Origin: Cyanobium sp. FACHB-13342
GTDB lineage: Bacteria; Cyanobacteriota; Cyanobacteriia; PCC-6307; Cyanobiaceae
Assembly: GCF_014697415.1 (NCBI RefSeq)
Contig: NZ_JACJRT010000001.1
Location: forward strand, 1-64,000
Length of the DNA stretch: 64,000 nt
Direction of reading: 5' to 3'
Positions 39,727 through 49,146 of this stretch are shown here, in pieces. A program made the position numbers and the translations under genes. Every line of letters starts with the position of its first letter. Position 1 is the stretch's first letter. The notes beneath the pieces were generated by a model. It saw only the letters and a list, made by a program, of their open reading frames with translations, did not search any database and was not told the origin of the DNA.

Positions 39727-40756
39727 CTAATTCGGTCGAAGGCGCGCCTGGCGGAGCACGGCCGAAGGGCGCTCACCAAAGAGGCGCGTGAAATCACGGG
39801 TAAAGGAAGCGGCATTCACAAAACCCAGACCCAGGGCCACCGAACCAACGGAATCACCGTGCGCGGGATGCTGGAGACGCTCACGGGCTTTCTGCATCCG
39901 GCAGCGCTTCACCCATTGCACCTGGGCTGCAGCCCAGGTGGGCGCGAAAAGCCAACTGAAGACTGCGGCGCGAATAACCCGACTGCCGTTCCAGATCACT
40001 CAGCGCCAAGGGTTGATCGGCATGGGCTTCAATCCAGGTGGCAAGAGTTTTCACCCAAGCGGAGCCAGTCTCCCCCAAGGAAAACCGGCTTGAACAGTCA
40101 TCGCCTGCATGCAGCCCTGGGATCAGCAGCAACACCCAAAGGCGCAAAATCTGATCATCAATCCGGGAGTGGTGCAGAACATCAGCCCCTGCAGAAATCA
40201 AAAGATCAAGATTTTGATACGTCGAGTAGAGAACCTTGGCAAGGCGTTGATTGCGAACTCCCTGCACTGGGATCAACTGTGGTGACGAGAGCATCGCCTT
40301 GATCATCACGCTGCTTTCATGGACACCTGCCATCGACAGTGCGGTTTGCAGAAGGGCATCGGGATCAACAAATGTCACCACACCAGCCGTCACCGTGTTC
40401 TCAATCTGCAGCGGACCGGGAGGCACATACAACAGGGATTCGTGGGTCCAACTGTCCAACCAATGGCGCTCCACACGCCAACGCGTCAGGCCCCGATAGG
40501 GCATCACCAGATGGGCGAGCCCAGAGCCCGTGCTTTCGAGTTGAATCGCACTTCCGTGGGTGCTCAGAATCCGCATGCAGCCGAGGGGGAGCATGGCCAT
40601 GCGATTGACGAATTGGCCCTGACGCGCCCTGGGCTCACAGACATGGCTCGGCGTCCACGCGTTGAGTTGGTCAGCCCAGGATTGCGGGCAATCAAACGCG
40701 TGACTCAGGCCTGGCTGGCCCAGCAGGGGCATGCGCACAGGCAAACCGCCATGCAT
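39727..40756 (-). pseudogene. AraC-family regulator, frameshifted in the DNA-binding domain
   Basis: The first frame from ATG 40756 gives a ligand-binding-like N-terminal part and the first AraC helix-turn-helix (ALSDLERQSGYSRRSLQLAF). It leaves frame after LGCSP near 39921. The next frame continues QWVKRCRMQKARERLQHPAH, GDSVGSVALGLGFVNAASFT, RDFTRLFGERPSAVL, the second HTH. One G too many in CCCAGGTGC explains it. The ATG overlaps the TGA of the DUF1254 gene (TGATG), so the regulator was coupled to it. As read, the protein lacks the second HTH and is probably inactive. A sequencing slip cannot be excluded. Confidence 0.75.
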
Positions 40757-43155
40757 CAGGGCACAGGAGTGGGTGTCGGCAGCTTGTAGGCGCCGCTGAG
40801 CACCGAAGGACCCGGCCGATAAATGCGCATAATCAGATTCCAACCCGGCGCCACATCCAGCCGATTGGGTCGCTGACCGCAGGCCTGCTCAGAGCCAAAC
40901 GCCACCGTAAAGGTGCCATTGGGGTTGAGCACCACGTTGCTGGAATTGACCACAGCATTGGCATGCTTCATGTAGCCATCCTCGCCGTAGAGGGTGATCG
41001 ACCAGAAGGCCTTGTTCTCCGGCACCGTATAGGTGGCGATGTGGCAAAGGCGGGGATTAAACGCACCGGCAGTGCTCAGATAGGTGGCATCGGTCTCCGG
41101 ATTCAGGCCCCAAGCGGCGGCCGCCGCCAGATGGCGCGTGCGTTCATTCACCGTTCCGCGGGGCCCCATCATTCCCTTGTAACTGGAATAGGCCTTGGCT
41201 TCCCGCTCATAGCGTTGGGTGAGGGCTTGGAGGGAAACCTGATCCCAACGCTGCGGCGGCAGGGGGTCGGCACTGGCCGCCTTCACCACCACCGAATCCT
41301 GGAGGCGATTCACCTCAGCAATCTCCGCGGGATCCTTGGGATTGAACAGCTGGGTGCGCACCACCACCGCCAGATACTTGGTGTCCTTCGGCAGGGAATA
41401 GGTGCCGGGCTCATAGAGCACGGCCGGTGCGTAGTGATCATTGTCAACCAGCAGCACCGACATGAAGCGCCCCTTGGGGTGCGGCGGGATCGTGACCGTG
41501 GCGCCCTTGGAGGTATCCACAATCGAGGCGGAATACAGCGTGTCGAGATTCATGCGCACCACCGTCTGCTGATCCAGCGGTGTGGGCTTGCGGATCACAA
41601 ACCAGCGGTTCACCCCGCCAGCCTGGCGGGCGATGTTGTGGAAGGTGCGATCGGTCTCCGCACGGATGTAGGTCTGGGGCGTCACCACCTCGCCACGTGG
41701 CGATGGAGCCTGGGCTTGGGCTGGCTGGGCCGGAAGGGGCTCGGGCTGGAGCGAGGGCGGCTTCCACTGCCCCTGGAGTGCCGCCGCTTTCGGCCCGTAC
41801 AGGCGCAGGAACAAAGCAAAGGGCCCATCAGGTGCGGGCAGCCAGTTCGACTCCAGGGCCTTGGAGGGGGCCTGGTGTTGCACCAGCAGGCTGAGGCCGC
41901 CATCGGGATCCCGTTTCAGCCCCGGCAGCATCGGCGAATTGATCAGGTAGCGGTTCAGCGGATTGGCATACAGCAAACTCTCTGGCAAGCGATACAGCGT
42001 CAGCGACCAGAACGAATTCACCGGTGGTAGCCCCCCCGGTGCAAAGCGCAGGCGGTAGGCATGGCGGCGGCCATCGAGCTTGCTGCCATCCGCATCCACG
42101 AAATAGGCCGGATAGAGGGCCTCCTCGCGGCTGTTGCCATAAATGCCCAGCACGGCGCCGGTCATCCGGTTGAGGCTGTTGTTGTCCAGAAACTCACGCG
42201 TGCCGAACAGATCACCGGAGGTCACCTCCCCCTTGTCGATGCGCACCTTGAGCGCGGCGAAATCCCTCCAGGCGTCGGCCATGCCCGCTTCCAGTGCGGC
42301 GCGACTCTGGGGGGAGAGCTTGCTGGGGTCAAAGGGCTGGCCTGGTGCGATGCCAATGCGAGCGAACGACTCGCGCAGCTTCTGGTCTGCTGGATGGGTG
42401 GGGGCATAGGGCAGCAGAGCATTCATCACCGCGAAAAAACGCAGTGAAGTTTTCTGCTCCTCAGGGGTGAGTGGCTTCTCCAGTCGAAGGGCCGGCACCG
42501 TGGGCGGGGCGGGACGACCGAGGAACGCCGAAAGGGGTTGCACCTTGTATTGGGCCTGGATCGCCTGCACCGCCTTGAGGTCTGCGGCGTTGAACAGCTG
42601 CGTGCGATAGAGGGCCAAGGCCAGATCCGTTTCGGAGCGAATCACCTTCGTGATTCCCGGGGGCGTGCTGCCCTTCCAGTTGGGGCCCGCAATCAGGAAG
42701 GAGCCACCGGCGTTACCGGTGGTCCGGCTACCGAGATAGGCGAAGTTGTGGGTGTAGAGGTCGATCAGCTGAATGCTCCAGTAGCGCTTCTGCTCGATCG
42801 GGGGCACCGTGAACACGATTGGTTCCTGGCGCAAATCCAGGCCCACAAACGAATAGGGCGTGTCGGAGTTGGGGGTCTGCACGGCCCTGTCGGCCGGTGT
42901 GTAGACGCGCGGAACGTTGAGGAGCTGGTTGTAGGGCGCCTTGTAGTCGGGATTGGTGGGATCGACGAAATAGGCGTATTGGATGCGGTAGTTGTCCACC
43001 ATCGGGAAGCCATACACGTAGGCATCCCGAGCGATCTGGCGAATTTCAGCAGGCGATAGGGCCTGCTGGGAGATCACCGCCGATTCAGCTAACGCAGGCG
43101 CGGCCGGCATCACCCCGGAGACGGCCAACAGAACAGGCAGACCGGCGCGCCACAT
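40756..43155 (-). CDS. Secreted tandem DUF1254/DUF1214 protein
   Basis: This is a 799-residue protein with a signal peptide (MWRAGLPVLLAVSGVMPAAP, cleavage near ALAES). The first half is a complete DUF1254-DUF1214 protein: ARDAYVYGFPMVDNYRIQYA, TPNSDTPYSFVGLDLRQEPI, YWSIQLIDLYTHNFAYLGSR, NSFWSLTLY and a YLINSP loop. After a Pro/Gln/Ala linker near residues 465-485, a second and shorter copy starts: VNRWFVIRKPTPLDQQTVVR, MNLDTLYSASIVD, then KAFWSITLYGEDGYMKHANA. Single-copy members are usual, so this is a fusion. The catalytic role of the family is unknown. The AraC gene is coupled downstream. Confidence 0.82.
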   Translation of the reverse strand: MWRAGLPVLLAVSGVMPAAPALAESAVISQQALSPAEIRQIARDAYVYGFPMVDNYRIQYAYFVDPTNPDYKAPYNQLLNVPRVYTPADRAVQTPNSDTPYSFVGLDLRQEPIVFTVPPIEQKRYWSIQLIDLYTHNFAYLGSRTTGNAGGSFLIAGPNWKGSTPPGITKVIRSETDLALALYRTQLFNAADLKAVQAIQAQYKVQPLSAFLGRPAPPTVPALRLEKPLTPEEQKTSLRFFAVMNALLPYAPTHPADQKLRESFARIGIAPGQPFDPSKLSPQSRAALEAGMADAWRDFAALKVRIDKGEVTSGDLFGTREFLDNNSLNRMTGAVLGIYGNSREEALYPAYFVDADGSKLDGRRHAYRLRFAPGGLPPVNSFWSLTLYRLPESLLYANPLNRYLINSPMLPGLKRDPDGGLSLLVQHQAPSKALESNWLPAPDGPFALFLRLYGPKAAALQGQWKPPSLQPEPLPAQPAQAQAPSPRGEVVTPQTYIRAETDRTFHNIARQAGGVNRWFVIRKPTPLDQQTVVRMNLDTLYSASIVDTSKGATVTIPPHPKGRFMSVLLVDNDHYAPAVLYEPGTYSLPKDTKYLAVVVRTQLFNPKDPAEIAEVNRLQDSVVVKAASADPLPPQRWDQVSLQALTQRYEREAKAYSSYKGMMGPRGTVNERTRHLAAAAAWGLNPETDATYLSTAGAFNPRLCHIATYTVPENKAFWSITLYGEDGYMKHANAVVNSSNVVLNPNGTFTVAFGSEQACGQRPNRLDVAPGWNLIMRIYRPGPSVLSGAYKLPTPTPVP

Positions 43156-43422
43156 CGGAAATCAGGTGGATGGGTCTTCCGATTGTGACCATGGCGACAG
43201 AGCGAGGCCATCCGACCATGCCAAATGCGCAGCGAAGCCGGGGGTGGGTGCGCAATTGGCAAAACACTCGAGCCACCACCACGGGTCTGAGGGCCCCTGT
43301 CCAGCTCATCGGAGCTGAGATGGCTGCCCCCCGCAGCAACACCCTGGGCGACTGTCACTGTGGCTGACGGCCGTTAAGCGGAGAAGGGTAGGGAAGGGGC
43401 CGAAGCTACGGATGCAAAATAG

Positions 43423-43869
43423 TTGGGCATGGGATGCGTTAAATCCGGCCCGATCTGGATGCCCGTCAACACCATGATTATTCGTGCCTTGCTCGTCTAT
43501 TTCACGTATTGCGGAAATGACTTCAAAGTTGAATTCCCGACAGGCAGTGGCCAGATGATGAATCTCTATGAGGTTGCCGAGCAACTCGCGCACCGATTGG
43601 TGTCGATCTTCACGCGCAATGCAGAGGGCCTCAGGCCGGTCTTCGGCAGTCAGCAGACCTTTCAGCACGACCCCCATTGGAAGGATCATCTGCTGTTCTA
43701 TGAATATTTCCACGGTGACAACGGCGCTGGCATTGGCGCCAGCCACCAGACCGGCTGGAGTGGCCTGGTGGCGAATCTGATCCACTTTTTCGCCGCCAAC
43801 ACCCAGGAGAGTCGTCTGGCCCAGGGCGCGACGGGGAACATGCCCCAAGCACACACCAGCGTGCGCTGA
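43423..43869 (+). pseudogene. C-terminal fragment of a GH63/MGH1-like glucosidase
   Basis: A 148-codon frame reads SGPIWMPVNTMIIRALLVYF, YCGNDFKVEFPTGSG, then FGSQQTFQHDPHWKDHLLFY, EYFHGDNGAGIGASHQTGWS. These are the terminal blocks of the six-hairpin glucosidase family (mannosylglycerate/glucosylglycerate hydrolase-like). About 700 N-terminal residues are missing, and no upstream part is seen. The DNA is less GC-rich. It is likely a truncated gene without activity. Confidence 0.7.
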
Positions 43870-43888
43870 GTCCGATGCTTTCAGCCCG

Positions 43889-45418
43889 TTGAGCCCTCAC
43901 CCCACCCGAGCCCTGGCGGTGCCCTTCCTTGGGATTCTGGCCAGCCTGCAACTGATCGACCCGAGCGTGGCCAACAACGCCCTGGTGAAGGCCGGCCAAT
44001 CCCTGGCGATGCAGGGCCCCACGTTGGCCCTGGCAGCCAGCATCTCCACCCTGGCTCAGGCGGCCACCGTTCTCTTGATGGGCTTTCTCGGAGATCGCCT
44101 GGAGCGCCGGCAGGTGTTGATGGGCGCCTTGCTCTTGGCCATCGCCGGGGATGGCATCGCCCTGGCGGCACCCCATGCGGGCTTGTTTCTCTTGGGTCGT
44201 GCCCTGGCCGGCATCGCCGTGGGCGGTGTGCTCGTGCTGTCGTTTGCAGCCGTGGGCGCCGTGAGCCGTGCCGACCAGCTCGGCAAGGCGTTGGGCGTGT
44301 GGCACCTCTGGACCATTGCTGGCTTTATCGCCGGCTCACTCCTGGGCGGCCTGTTGGCCAACAGCAGCTGGCGCCTGGGTCTGGGCCTGGTGCCCTTACT
44401 GGCGCTGCTGTGTCTGGCGTTGCTGCCGCTGCTGGTGCCGCCGATGCCCGCCGACACCAAGCTCAGGCCCGATTGGCCAGGGTTGATCAGCATCGCGGCA
44501 GCGATGGTGCTCTTTCTCAGCGGTGTCTGTCACGCCATCCAGGGGCTCAGCTCGCCGCAGTTTCTGGTGCCCAGCCTGTCTGGGGTGGTGCTGTTCGGCG
44601 TGCATCTGCTGATCGAGCGTCACCGTCAGGAGCCGATCTTCCCGGTTGCGCTCTACCGGCGTGGTTGCTTCGCGGCGGCGATCGTGAGCGGCATCGCCGG
44701 CAACGTCGCCTGGGCCGTGGTGCAGTTGCAAACGAGCAATTTCTGGCAGCTGGTTCAGCACTTCAGCACCGCGCAAGTAGCCATGGCCCAGCTCCCCCTG
44801 CTCGTCAGTTCTGCCGTGGCCGCTGTGCCGGCCGGCTGGCTGATGCGTCCCGGTCGCCGCACCACCCAGCTGATGGCTGGTGGCATCCTGGTGCTCGTGC
44901 TCGGCCTGCTGTGGTTTGCCGCCATCCGCGCCGACAGCGCCTACAGCGCCCTGGTGATGCCGATGGTGCTGGTGGGCAGTGGCCTGGCCTTCATGATCGT
45001 GCCCCAGGCGACGTTGTTCGTCCAGGAAGCTCCGCCGGGCTCGCTCGGCCCCGTTACGGCCTTTCGCACCACCACCGGTCAGTTTGGCTTCGCCTTGGGT
45101 TTCGCCGCCAGCGCCGCGATGGTGAATGGCTTTGGTGCCGCCAACCTGCATCAACAGGTGCTGAAGCTGGGCGGCACAACCGTTTGGAGTTCGGAACTCG
45201 AAGCCAAGGTGCGGGCGGCCCTGGGCAGCGGCAGGCTGAGCCACGCCACAGGATTGCCGGCGCAGGCCATCCAGCTGATGAGCGACACCTACGCCAGTGG
45301 CCTGGCGGGCACCATGCTTGTTGCAGCCTTGCTGGTGGGATTGCTCGGCGCCATCAGCCTGCTGCTGCTGGTGATTGGCCACCGGCAAGAGGGTGTGGAA
45401 CAGGGGACGCGGGCCTAG
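43889..45418 (+). CDS. MFS transporter, DHA2 (EmrB/QacA)-like
   Basis: This is a 509-residue membrane protein with about 14 helices. TTG 43889 is the first available start; a later GTG at 43919 is possible. Motif A is GFLGDRLERRQVLMG in the loop after helix 2, and LGRALAGIAVGGVLVLSF fits motif B/C. The DHA2 group exports drugs or metabolites with proton antiport. The substrate is not predictable. It lies just after the glucosidase relic. Confidence 0.82.
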   Translation: MSPHPTRALAVPFLGILASLQLIDPSVANNALVKAGQSLAMQGPTLALAASISTLAQAATVLLMGFLGDRLERRQVLMGALLLAIAGDGIALAAPHAGLFLLGRALAGIAVGGVLVLSFAAVGAVSRADQLGKALGVWHLWTIAGFIAGSLLGGLLANSSWRLGLGLVPLLALLCLALLPLLVPPMPADTKLRPDWPGLISIAAAMVLFLSGVCHAIQGLSSPQFLVPSLSGVVLFGVHLLIERHRQEPIFPVALYRRGCFAAAIVSGIAGNVAWAVVQLQTSNFWQLVQHFSTAQVAMAQLPLLVSSAVAAVPAGWLMRPGRRTTQLMAGGILVLVLGLLWFAAIRADSAYSALVMPMVLVGSGLAFMIVPQATLFVQEAPPGSLGPVTAFRTTTGQFGFALGFAASAAMVNGFGAANLHQQVLKLGGTTVWSSELEAKVRAALGSGRLSHATGLPAQAIQLMSDTYASGLAGTMLVAALLVGLLGAISLLLLVIGHRQEGVEQGTRA

Positions 45419-45543
45419 GTCGCCGCAACTCGCTCCAAACAGCCGTGAAAGCTTTGGTGAGAACTGCCTGAGACCTTGCCCAATTTTGCTGACAGCAACG
45501 GCTTGGGTGATTCAGGTTGGGGGTTCGTGAGACGTCCATCGCG

Positions 45544-45711
45544 ATGACACCCTCGTCCCTGGGACCCGAGCGCACCCGCTCTGTTGTGGCCTACAAGCTG
45601 GCCGGTTTGCTTCGCGCTGCCGAGGCCGATCAAGGTCGTCATGGAGCCGAGGCCTGGCGGCGCAAGTTGGAGCCCCTGGTTGCCGCTCTGGCGGCAACCC
45701 GCCCGGGTTGA
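45544..45711 (+). CDS. Small hypothetical protein, 55 aa
   Basis: ATG 45544 opens a frame MTPSSLGPERTRSVVAYKLA, GLLRAAEADQGRHGAEAWRR, a short charged helical protein. Coding is plausible but unproven. It is followed 67 bases later by the zinc-ribbon gene. Confidence 0.35.
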   Translation: MTPSSLGPERTRSVVAYKLAGLLRAAEADQGRHGAEAWRRKLEPLVAALAATRPG

Positions 45712-45778
45712 TCCAGCCGATAGCCGCCGTGGAGGCGATAGTTGAAGTCGTTGAACGCCACCCAGGTTTGTTGAGGAC

Positions 45779-46060
45779 ATGGCATGCCCCAACTGCGGAA
45801 GTTGGTCGGTGAAGGCGGATCGCAGCCTGGCCGGGAGGCTGGTGTGCGGGCGTTGCGCTCAGCCACTGGGGGGTGCTCAGGCGCCTAGGCGGAGGCGCAC
45901 CCGATCGCACCGGCAAAGGGTCTCCTTGGGGATCGGGCTGGTGATGTTGGTGGCGTTCTCGGCGCTGCTGGCGTTCTGGGATCTGCAGCGGGCCCGGTTC
46001 GCTGCACCGCCCGGTGGGCTGGCGCCGCAAGCGCAGCCCAAAAGTCCGGGATTCTTCTAA
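45779..46060 (+). CDS. Zinc-ribbon membrane protein
   Basis: This 93-residue protein has a Shine-Dalgarno (GAGGA) directly before ATG 45779. Residues 3-28 form a zinc ribbon (CPNCGSWSVK...LVCGRCAQPLGG, two CxxC pairs). A basic stretch (RRRRTRSHRQR) and one transmembrane helix (VSLGIGLVMLVAFSALLAFW) follow. Function is unknown. Confidence 0.7.
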   Translation: MACPNCGSWSVKADRSLAGRLVCGRCAQPLGGAQAPRRRRTRSHRQRVSLGIGLVMLVAFSALLAFWDLQRARFAAPPGGLAPQAQPKSPGFF

Positions 46061-46142
46061 TCCGTGCCCTGCGCCTGAACCGCGATACACCCTTGCATCG
46101 GATCGATGTTGCGGAAGGGGCAGGGGAAAAGGGATCCCCCGA

Positions 46143-46421
46143 TCAGTTCTCCCCGCTGCCGCCCTCTCCCGTTCTCTCCCCCTGAGGTCCGGAGCCCATC
46201 GCGGCGCCAAGGGCACGGCACGACGCGATTGGATCAACCCCCGGAGCAAGACCCAAGGCCTTGCGCAACGCATCGAGCTGAGCCACGGACTGGAGATCGA
46301 TCGTGCTGGCCACCTGCTCGCAGGCCAGCTTTTTCAGGGCCTGGGGATCTGGACGACCACACCCGGCGAGCAATCCCAGAGCGATGCAAACTCCAACGGT
46401 CGCAACTCGGATCATCGGCAT
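46143..46421 (-). CDS. Small lipoprotein
   Basis: This 92-residue protein starts at ATG 46421 (MPMIRVATVGVCIALGLLAG). The lipobox LLAGC places a lipid on Cys22. The mature part is helical (LKKLACEQVASTIDLQSVAQ) with two further Cys. No family is recognised. It follows the beta-repeat protein gene after 72 bases on the same strand. Confidence 0.65.
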   Translation of the reverse strand: MPMIRVATVGVCIALGLLAGCGRPDPQALKKLACEQVASTIDLQSVAQLDALRKALGLAPGVDPIASCRALGAAMGSGPQGERTGEGGSGEN

Positions 46422-46493
46422 CGAGACGAAAGCCTGGTCAAGGTAGGGACAACGGTCCACTGGTGCTGGTTGAGCGGGTGCCCACATCCCCTG

Positions 46494-46871
46494 TCAGAGG
46501 CCAACTTTCACCTTGACTGGTGCCTGGGGATCCATATCCACCTGGATCGGTTTGGTCTCATCCACCTGAACCTGGATCGGCTGGGCATTGCGAACCTGCA
46601 CCTCCAGTGGCGCTCTGTTGGTCACGCTCAGATTGATCGGAGCATGCTCGACCACTTTCACTGCCAGGCTGCGGCTGGGTTCAATCTGAACCGGCCTTGG
46701 CATGTTCAGCTCCCCCTTCACCTTGCCGCCGAGTTGCAGCGGCTCCGTAAAGCTGTGCTCCAACTTCACTTGGATTGGGTGTTGGCTGAGGCGCACCAAG
46801 CCGGCCAGTGCCATACCGCCGAGCGCTAGGGCGGTGACCGGCCAGCGCAGCTTCAACCAGTGGGGAGTCAT
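46494..46871 (-). CDS. Membrane-anchored protein with short beta repeats
   Basis: This 125-residue protein from ATG 46871 has one N-terminal helix (WPVTALALGGMALAGLVRLS). The periplasmic part alternates short strands of similar pattern: HPIQVKLEHS, RPVQIEPSRSLAVKV, APINLSVTNR, APLEVQVRNA, QPIQVQVDETKP, APVKVKVGL. This looks like a repeated beta motif of about 10-12 residues. Function is unknown. Confidence 0.6.
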   Translation of the reverse strand: MTPHWLKLRWPVTALALGGMALAGLVRLSQHPIQVKLEHSFTEPLQLGGKVKGELNMPRPVQIEPSRSLAVKVVEHAPINLSVTNRAPLEVQVRNAQPIQVQVDETKPIQVDMDPQAPVKVKVGL

Positions 46872-46919
46872 GCAGCAGGGAAGATCAACCCCCATTCAAT
46901 GGCGCAGACCGAGAAATGC

Positions 46920-48218
46920 CTACGCCGAGGGCATCTCTGCTCCGGGTTCATGGCCTTGGCTCATGGCTCCCACAAAGGAGGCATGGTCGGCCTCGGCCAG
47001 ATCCGCATGGTGCACGGCCTGCTGCAAAAGACCCTGGGCAAAGTGCTTCGGGTCATCGATGTGGGCGGCCATGGCACGGCGGTCGCCGCCTCTGGCGTGG
47101 GCCTTGGCCAGGGTCCAGCCGCAGAGCCAGCCGTAATCCTTGAGGCCATCGCCATCCAACTGGGCCACATCCACCGAGGCCTTCCAATCGCGGAAATGGC
47201 GGATATAGATGTGATCACCTGCGGGGTTGGTGGTCCAACCCAGAAAGGCATCACTGGCGGTTTGCAGCAACCGCTGCCCCTCCACCACCCGCTGCCCTTG
47301 ATGCTTCGGTGCAGGCAGATTCACAAAGGGAGCCAGCACGGAGGGTTCGGCCTGCTTGCCCTGCAGCACCAGGATGTCGTCTGGATGCGGGCCCACGAAC
47401 AGGGTGATGCCACAGCGGGTGCCAATGGAGCCCACGCCCACCGCCTTGAGGGCGGAATCGGTGAACTGATACTGCCCCAGCAGGTGCTGCATGGCGGAAG
47501 AGATCGAGCCCATGTAGCTGCGCAGCATGGTCAGCGACCAGTCCTGCCAGTCCATGCCGGCCAGCCAGGTTGGCTCGAGCTCGTCAAAGCGCCAGATCAG
47601 CGGCGGCTGATGGCGAAAACGCAGCGCACCCCTGCCATCGGCTTCACAGAGTTTGCGCACCGCCTGGCGACTGTCCCTGTGCAGGGCGACCTCTGTCACC
47701 TGGCTCAGGTGGGTGCGGAAGTTGGCGCTGGCGCGTTCGTCGATCAACCGTTCCAGCGGCAGCCGTGCCACCCACATCGGCATCAGGGCCATGGCGGCAA
47801 ACTCCGCCATCGCCTCGCCATAGGCACGCACCGTGCGGCGGCAGATCCGGCTCTGCTGCTTCTCGCTCAGCCCCAGGCTGCGGGCTGCCAACACAAAACT
47901 GGCGGCCAACCGCAGCACATCCCACTCGAAGGGCCCGGGATGGGTTTCATCGAAGTCGTTGATGCCGAACAGCAGTTGCCGCTCAGGGGAGCCATAGAAG
48001 CCAAAGTTGAGCAGATGGGCATCGCCGCAAAGCTGCACCATCAAGCCCGAGTGGGGCTCGCGGCCAAGGTCGGCCGCCATCACGATGGCGGCGCCGCGGA
48101 AAAAGGCAAACGGGCTCTCGGCCATGCGCCGCTGGCGTTCAGGCAACAGCCAGGGCAGGCGGTTGGCCTCCTGTTGTCTCAGCAGCTCCAGCGGATCCAG
48201 GCGTGGACCTGAGTTCAT
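46920..48218 (-). CDS. DUF2252-family protein, kinase-like fold
   Basis: This 432-residue protein starts at ATG 48218 (MNSGPRLDPLELLRQQEANR). Key family blocks are SPFAFFRGAAIVMAADLG, VQLCGDAHLLNFGFYGSPER and FGINDFDETHPGPFEWDVLR. The GDxHxxN and DFDE patterns look like the catalytic and metal-binding loops of the aminoglycoside-phosphotransferase fold. The C-terminal half has QRVVEGQRLLQTASDAFLGW and HIYIRHFRDWKASVD. The substrate is not known for this family. It is a single gene, cytoplasmic. Confidence 0.85.
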   Translation of the reverse strand: MNSGPRLDPLELLRQQEANRLPWLLPERQRRMAESPFAFFRGAAIVMAADLGREPHSGLMVQLCGDAHLLNFGFYGSPERQLLFGINDFDETHPGPFEWDVLRLAASFVLAARSLGLSEKQQSRICRRTVRAYGEAMAEFAAMALMPMWVARLPLERLIDERASANFRTHLSQVTEVALHRDSRQAVRKLCEADGRGALRFRHQPPLIWRFDELEPTWLAGMDWQDWSLTMLRSYMGSISSAMQHLLGQYQFTDSALKAVGVGSIGTRCGITLFVGPHPDDILVLQGKQAEPSVLAPFVNLPAPKHQGQRVVEGQRLLQTASDAFLGWTTNPAGDHIYIRHFRDWKASVDVAQLDGDGLKDYGWLCGWTLAKAHARGGDRRAMAAHIDDPKHFAQGLLQQAVHHADLAEADHASFVGAMSQGHEPGAEMPSA

Positions 48219-48407
48219 CGCTGGGCTCTCCGCGCCAGGCCTGCCGTCAGATTGGCAATGGCACACCGACCAGGCAATGAAGACCCTGCGCACTTGCGGG
48301 CATCCACGGCGGCGGCCTGGCTGGGGGGGGGGAGGCGTGAGCCGTTTCCCTTGCCCGACTGCCCAGCTGCGCTGCTATGGGTTGGGCTCGTCGCCGCAGC
48401 CACTGCA

Positions 48408-48857
48408 ATGCGCCAGGTTCTCGAGCAGCTTGAACTCCGCACCAGCGGCCAGGGCTTTACCCGGCTGAACGAATCGCTCAACACGTGGATTGCTGACGCC
48501 GCCATCCAGTTGGGCGTGCTGCACCTCACCTGCCTGCACACCAGCGCCAGCCTCACCATCAACGAAAACGCCGACCCACGGGTGCTGAAGGACCTGGCGA
48601 TGTGGATGGATGCAGTCGTTCCTCAGGATGGCCTCGGCCCCCTCGATGGGCAGGGCCAGCGCACGCGTTACCTCCACGACGATGAGGGCGACGACGACAT
48701 GCCGGCCCACATCCGTACCGCACTGACGGCGCAGACCATGACCCTGAGCGTCAAAAGCGGTCGCCTGCTCCTGGGGACATGGCAGGGGATTTACCTGTGG
48801 GAACACCGAGCCATGCCGCAACGCCGGCGGATTGCCTGCCATTTGGTTGGGGAGTAG
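48408..48857 (+). CDS. YjbQ/UPF0047-family protein
   Basis: This is a 149-residue protein from ATG 48408. The fold pattern is typical: GFTRLNESLNTWIADAAIQL, then CLHTSASLTINENADPRVLK, DLAMWMDAVVP, and RLLLGTWQGIYLWEHRAMPQ near the end. The His and Glu residues form a conserved metal-like site. Members have weak thiamine-phosphate synthase activity when overproduced, but the physiological role is open. A longer frame exists upstream without support. Confidence 0.88.
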   Translation: MRQVLEQLELRTSGQGFTRLNESLNTWIADAAIQLGVLHLTCLHTSASLTINENADPRVLKDLAMWMDAVVPQDGLGPLDGQGQRTRYLHDDEGDDDMPAHIRTALTAQTMTLSVKSGRLLLGTWQGIYLWEHRAMPQRRRIACHLVGE

Positions 48858-48942
48858 CCCAGTTGGTCTTTAGTGAAGGGCGGAGGTGCAGGGACTGACT
48901 GGGTGGCGACTCCTCTGGAGCCACGAACGCTGCGCCAGCTCC

Positions 48943-49122
48943 TCAGCTGCCAATCTTGCGATCCAACCACTGGGTGAGCACATAGACCCCGATGAACATC
49001 GGCAGATAGGCGATCCACATGTTCGGGAGGTCAAGCTCTGCGTTGTTGATCAACACCAACCCGCCATAGCTGACCGCGCCATAGATCAAGGCCCTGCGCA
49101 GTGGTCCGGTGATCTTGTTCAA
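48943..49122 (-). CDS. Small two-helix membrane protein, 59 aa
   Basis: The reverse frame from TTG 49122 reads LNKITGPLRRALIYGAVSYG, GLVLINNAELDLPNMWIAYL, PMFIGVYVLTQWLDRKIGS. Two hydrophobic helices and a basic N-terminus indicate a membrane protein. An in-frame stop just upstream fixes the start within 10 codons, and no ATG is available before residue 35. It looks like a genuine small gene. Confidence 0.5.
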   Translation of the reverse strand: MNKITGPLRRALIYGAVSYGGLVLINNAELDLPNMWIAYLPMFIGVYVLTQWLDRKIGS

Positions 49123-49146
49123 GTGGAGTGGGCAAGGTGCCTTAAC

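Noticed and set aside
44299-45471. 390-codon + strand frame inside the MFS gene
   Set aside because: It is the shifted frame of the MFS transporter, with no membrane pattern.
46860-48212. 450-codon + strand frame
   Set aside because: It is antisense to DUF2252, which has clear family motifs.
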